Source: Rhodanobacteraceae bacterium (GTDB taxonomy: Bacteria; Pseudomonadota; Gammaproteobacteria; Xanthomonadales; Rhodanobacteraceae). Taken from it: a stretch of 36,936 nucleotides of DNA. Shown piece by piece: positions 35,501-36,936 of this stretch. A program made the position numbers and the translations under genes. A model generated the notes under the pieces. It was not told the origin of the DNA, made no database searches, and worked only from the letters and a program-made list of their open reading frames with translations. Where the stretch lies: assembly GCA_027019085.1 (NCBI GenBank), contig JALUXG010000048.1:1-36936 (forward strand). Direction: 5' to 3'. How positions within the stretch are numbered: position 1 is the first letter of the stretch; the number at the start of each line of letters is the position of its first letter.

Positions 35501-36126
35501 CCCTGTACGCGCTGTTCGACAACTGCAATTCCCTGCACACCAACGCCTACGACGAGGCCATCACCACGCCCACCGAGGAAAGCGTGCGCCGCGCCGTGGC
35601 CATCCAGATGATCATCAACAAGGAAATGGGGCTCAACTTCAACGAGAACCCGTGGCAGGGCTCATTCGTCATCGACGAGCTGACCGACCTGGTGGAAGAG
35701 GCGGTGTACAAGGAGTTCGAGGCGATCAGCGAGCGTGGGGGCGTGCTGGGGGCCATGGATACCATGTACCAGCGTGGCAAGATCCAGGAAGAGTCGATGT
35801 ATTACGAGCACAAGAAGCATGATGGCTCGTTGCCGTTGATCGGGGTCAATACCTTCCTGCCCAAGGAGCATGCGGGGGAGGTGGCCACCGAAATCGAGCT
35901 GATTCGGTCGACGCCTGCCGAAAAGGCGCAGCAGATTGCCAATGTGAAGCGGTATGGTGAGGCGCGGAACCCGCTACGGCCTGATAGTCTGGCGAGCTTG
36001 CAGAAGGCAGCACGGGAGCGTAGGAATGTGTTTGAGGAGTTGATGGAGGCGGTTAAGTTCAACTCGCTTGGGCAGATATCCCATGCGCTTTATGAGGTGG
36101 GCGGGGAGTATCGGCGGAATATGTGA
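32587..36126 (+). CDS. icmF: Fused isobutyryl-CoA mutase (IcmF)
   Basis: 1179 aa from ATG 32587 (MSTPAKQ) with TGGAG five bases upstream; the frame to 32431 is upstream noise. Coenzyme-B12 enzyme that interconverts isobutyryl- and n-butyryl-CoA; some IcmF also act on isovaleryl/pivalyl-CoA. Order: B12-binding domain about 20-150 with DGH (Asp30, His32 as cobalt ligand), linker, MeaB-like GTPase chaperone with P-loop GTGGAGKS (228-235) and NKYD, then the mutase barrel from about 520 ([40 protein letters not shown]). Known IcmF proteins are nearer 1080-1095 aa; part of the extra length lies in linkers that contain 7-bp repeats (residues 153-173, 213-222 and 431-441). Codon use changes near the 3' end (from about 35740). 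A TACAAT -10-like box is at 32549. Confidence 0.93.
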   Translation: MSTPAKQIPASAAQADDVPLRFVTAASLFDGHDAAINIMRRIIQAQGAEVIHLGHNRSVEDVVRAALQEDADAIAMSSYQGGHVEYFKYMVDMLAERGASHIRVFGGGGGTITPEEIRELQDYGVERIYHPNDGMHLGLTAMIEDVMRRTRAARDSATVRKSPCGRLGTRDSGRIAASVDVSEEISVGRMLSALESRAFSDSELAMMRKQWTRVPGPGSRVPVLGLTGTGGAGKSSVVDELLLRFLHAFPDMRIAVLAVDPTRRRSGGALLGDRIRMNSLRSHRVYMRSMATRRAHAATNTVLTDCIAFLKAQAYDLVIVETAGIGQSDSEIVDLVDFPMYVMTSDYGAASQLEKIDMIDFAELIVLNKYDRRGAEDALRDVRKQWKRNRAKFDLADEQVPVYPTIASQFNDPGVTWMFTELCRLLREKIPGLGTRDSGPGKSEKLCCDFDPDLDTSIKEPRATVLIPGQRVRYLAEIAEQGRGINDAIDRQAEAASKAQSCHAALKALDDARLPEPLAPYTAEDLTGEDRTLILLRQRYNEALKELSGEAVDLLRAWPERYTSVTEEVTEYQVRDKTIRVENYTESLSHQKIPKVAPPKYRDWGDTLRFLMRENLPGSYPYTGGVYPYRRTGEDPIRMFAGEGTPERTNRRFHYLSVGLPAARLSTAFDSVTLYGEDPAERPDIYGKIGNSGVSIATLDDMKKLYSGFDLSAPTTSVSMTINGPAPMILAMFMNTAIDQNVEKHLREDPKRWEAARARVEDIYAERGRPHYSGDLPDGNDGLGLGLLGVSGDEVVDAETYAKIKEDTLKVVRGTVQADILKEDQAQNTCIFSTEFALRMMGDIQQYFVDHGVRNFYSVSISGYHIAEAGANPISQLAFTLSNGFTIVEYYLARGMHIDDFAPNLSFFFSNGMDPEYTVIGRVARRIWARAMRERYGANQRSQMLKYHIQTSGRSLHAQEIQFNDIRTTLQALYALFDNCNSLHTNAYDEAITTPTEESVRRAVAIQMIINKEMGLNFNENPWQGSFVIDELTDLVEEAVYKEFEAISERGGVLGAMDTMYQRGKIQEESMYYEHKKHDGSLPLIGVNTFLPKEHAGEVATEIELIRSTPAEKAQQIANVKRYGEARNPLRPDSLASLQKAARERRNVFEELMEAVKFNSLGQISHALYEVGGEYRRNM
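33044..33104 (+). repeat. In-frame heptanucleotide repeat 1 in icmF
   Basis: A lone GACTCGG unit at 33049-33055 and three tandem units at 33083-33103 (GACTCGG, GACCCGG, GACTCGG). It is translated as LGTRDSG (167-173) in the linker between the B12 and GTPase domains. It shares 22 identical bases, in the same orientation and frame, with the array at 33881. Confidence 0.9.
33224..33251 (+). repeat. In-frame heptanucleotide repeat 2 in icmF
   Basis: Four 7-bp units (GGGTTCC, GGGTCCC, GGGTCTC, GGGTCCC), read as RVPGPGSRV just before the first strand of the GTPase domain. Relative to the other two arrays the unit is in the opposite orientation (GGGACCC on the minus strand). Confidence 0.9.
33877..33910 (+). 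repeat. In-frame heptanucleotide repeat 3 in icmF
   Basis: Four alternating units GACTCGG/GACCCGG (33881-33908) plus partial units at both ends, read as [10 protein letters not shown] (432-441). It lies after the GTPase domain, in the linker toward the mutase domain. Confidence 0.9.
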
Positions 36127-36141
36127 TTGGCAGGATAAACG

Positions 36142-36378
36142 GTGAAAACCACGCGGTACTTCCAGGCCACACGGACACGCCCGGATCGGGTAGGCATTGC
36201 CGACGACTGGATTGCGTGAACCATCGCCCACCCCGAAAAGCGTATCGTACAGGCGGATGGGCGGATTCGGTGCTGGGCACCTGTGCCGGAGGCCGAGCGC
36301 CGTTATCTGCGAGTCGTGCTACTGTCCGACGAAGAGACGGTACACAACGCCTTCTTTGATCGAGGTTTTGTGCCATGA
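36142..36378 (+). pseudogene. Small protein of a DUF2283-linked pair, interrupted by an in-frame TGA
   Basis: 79 codons in one frame from GTG 36142 (AGGA seven bases upstream) to TGA 36376-36378. They are broken only by TGA at codon 26 (36217-36219). Before it: VKTTRYFQATRTRPD...DDWIA. After it: TIAHPEKRIVQADGRIRCWA, then ETVHNAFFDRGF. This is the pattern of a small protein commonly encoded just before DUF2283 proteins. A single C-to-T change (CGA to TGA) would explain the stop. The end overlaps the DUF2283 start (ATGA). The frame after the stop is undamaged, so the change is recent, or the stop is read through, or it is a sequencing error. Possible toxin-like role, not shown. Confidence 0.7.
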
Positions 36379-36572
36379 AGATCAAGTACTACCAGGATAC
36401 AGATACGCTCTACATCGAGTTTCGTGGCGACAAGATCGTCGAGACCAGCGACTTGGACGAAAACACTTTGCTCGAACTGGATGATCAGGGGCGGGTGTGC
36501 GCCATGACCATGGAACATGCGAGCCAGCGGACCGATGTGCCGGGGTTTTCTTATGAGCAGGTTGCGGCTTAG
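36375..36572 (+). CDS. DUF2283 family protein
   Basis: 65 aa, family length. The sequence MKIKYYQDTDTLYIEF, then SDLDENTLLELDDQGRV and MTMEHASQR, is the DUF2283 pattern. It starts inside the stop of the preceding small gene, so the two are a translationally coupled pair that may act as a toxin-antitoxin-like or accessory module; no function is established. GC content and codon use are less biased than in the genes to the left, which fits an acquired module next to a transposase. Confidence 0.85.
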   Translation: MKIKYYQDTDTLYIEFRGDKIVETSDLDENTLLELDDQGRVCAMTMEHASQRTDVPGFSYEQVAA

Positions 36573-36578
36573 GGGTAT

Positions 36579-36707
36579 CTAATCGTGCGCGTAAGGAAAC
36601 AGCGCCATGTCGTGCGCGATGCGTGGCATCTCGATATGAACGAAGTACAGGAACACTTTGGGCAGATAGGGGCGATTTTTCGGATTGGCTGATGTTGGTG
36701 GATGTCG
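36579..36707 (-). pseudogene. Possible 3' fragment of an unrecognised gene
   Basis: A 42-codon open stretch on the minus strand ends at TAG (36581-36579) and is bounded upstream by TGA at 36710-36708. Residues such as NRPYLPKVFLYFVHIEMP, then HDMALFPYAHD, look protein-like and third positions are mostly G or C. There is no family match that I recognise and no good start with a ribosome site. It may be a remnant cut by rearrangement beside the transposase. Chance is possible. Confidence 0.22.
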
Positions 36708-36837
36708 TCAAAGCATTGTGTCTGGTGTGACCGGAGCGGGAGGTAAAGGAGGGTGGTGTCTATAAGTGGCAGGGGAGTCCTGGCATGGGAACAGGGCAAA
36801 AGGCAAGACTTGAACATCCCTCTCGGATTTTCAAGAA

Positions 36838-36936
36838 CTATTCGCCTCTCAGCTCATAGTCCCGGTCGTCATGAAGCATGCGCCAGATGACCCGCACCAG
36901 ATGCCGTCCCAGTGCACGAACGGCCTGATTGTGCCG
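36838..36936 (-). mobile_element. 3' end of a transposase gene, IS110-like, cut by the window edge
   Basis: The last 33 codons of a minus-strand gene that continues beyond the window: RHNQAVRALGRHLVRVIWRM, then LHDDRDYELRGE and TAG. This matches the style of C-termini of IS110-family transposases (a basic ARxLVRVIWxM helix then a short charged tail). The family is a judgement from a short piece. No inverted repeats or target duplication can be seen in the 36573-36837 gap, which fits the IS110 group but is not proof. Confidence 0.55.

Noticed and set aside
36217-36219. TGA as a selenocysteine codon
   Set aside because: The family has no Cys or Sec there as far as I know, and no SECIS-like hairpin is evident just after the codon.

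Overview
The window is high-GC gammaproteobacterial DNA. Gene order, the short FeoB, the dispersed repeats and the protein styles point to the Xanthomonadales, probably a Rhodanobacteraceae/Xanthomonadaceae relative. This is inferred from protein resemblance only; there is no rRNA or other marker to prove it. About 22 intact protein genes, two broken or partial ones at the right end, several terminators and a few repeats can be supported.

Layout. (1) 172-4486, minus strand: leucine-degradation genes in the order methylglutaconyl-CoA hydratase, cupin, methylcrotonyl-CoA carboxylase biotin subunit (tightly packed), then HMG-CoA lyase. (2) 4635-7032, plus: ferrous-iron uptake feoA-feoB plus a small Cys-rich membrane protein, with a Fur-like box at the promoter. 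(3) 7130-10137, plus: protease HtpX, then an OmpR-type response regulator and a sensor kinase with degenerate motifs. (4) 10162-12803, minus: a PAP2-like phosphatase, a membrane methyltransferase and a family 9 glycosyltransferase (envelope functions). (5) 13142-19267: a PepSY protein (plus) and a three-gene RND efflux operon (minus). Both have a CTAAG direct repeat of 11-bp period in front. (6) 19313-22673, minus: methylcrotonyl-CoA carboxylase beta subunit, a small lipoprotein and an acetoacetyl-CoA-type thiolase. (7) 22895-25780, plus: a subtilase autotransporter with a lipobox. (8) 26019-32413, minus: isovaleryl-CoA dehydrogenase, a FUSC-family membrane protein, leucine dehydrogenase, an Arg/His-rich secreted protein and an M48 lipoprotein protease. 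(9) 32587-36126, plus: fused isobutyryl-CoA mutase IcmF carrying three heptanucleotide repeat arrays inside the reading frame. (10) 36142-36936: a small two-gene module whose first gene has an in-frame stop, then the 3' end of an apparent transposase gene.

How they work together. Leucine dehydrogenase, isovaleryl-CoA dehydrogenase, both methylcrotonyl-CoA carboxylase subunits, methylglutaconyl-CoA hydratase, HMG-CoA lyase and a thiolase make most of the leucine-to-acetyl-CoA route, and IcmF handles branched C4/C5 acyl-CoAs. The pathway is split over several transcription units. The branched-chain ketoacid dehydrogenase, an acetoacetate-activating enzyme and a dedicated regulator are not in the window. 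The two-component system, PepSY protein and efflux operon may form one regulon, inferred from the shared CTAAG-N6-CTAAG sites.

The most unusual signals are the in-frame 7-bp repeat arrays at domain borders of icmF, the shared direct repeat before pepSY and the efflux operon, the predicted lipid-anchored autotransporter protease, and active-site or motif deviations in the sensor kinase and the PAP2 protein.
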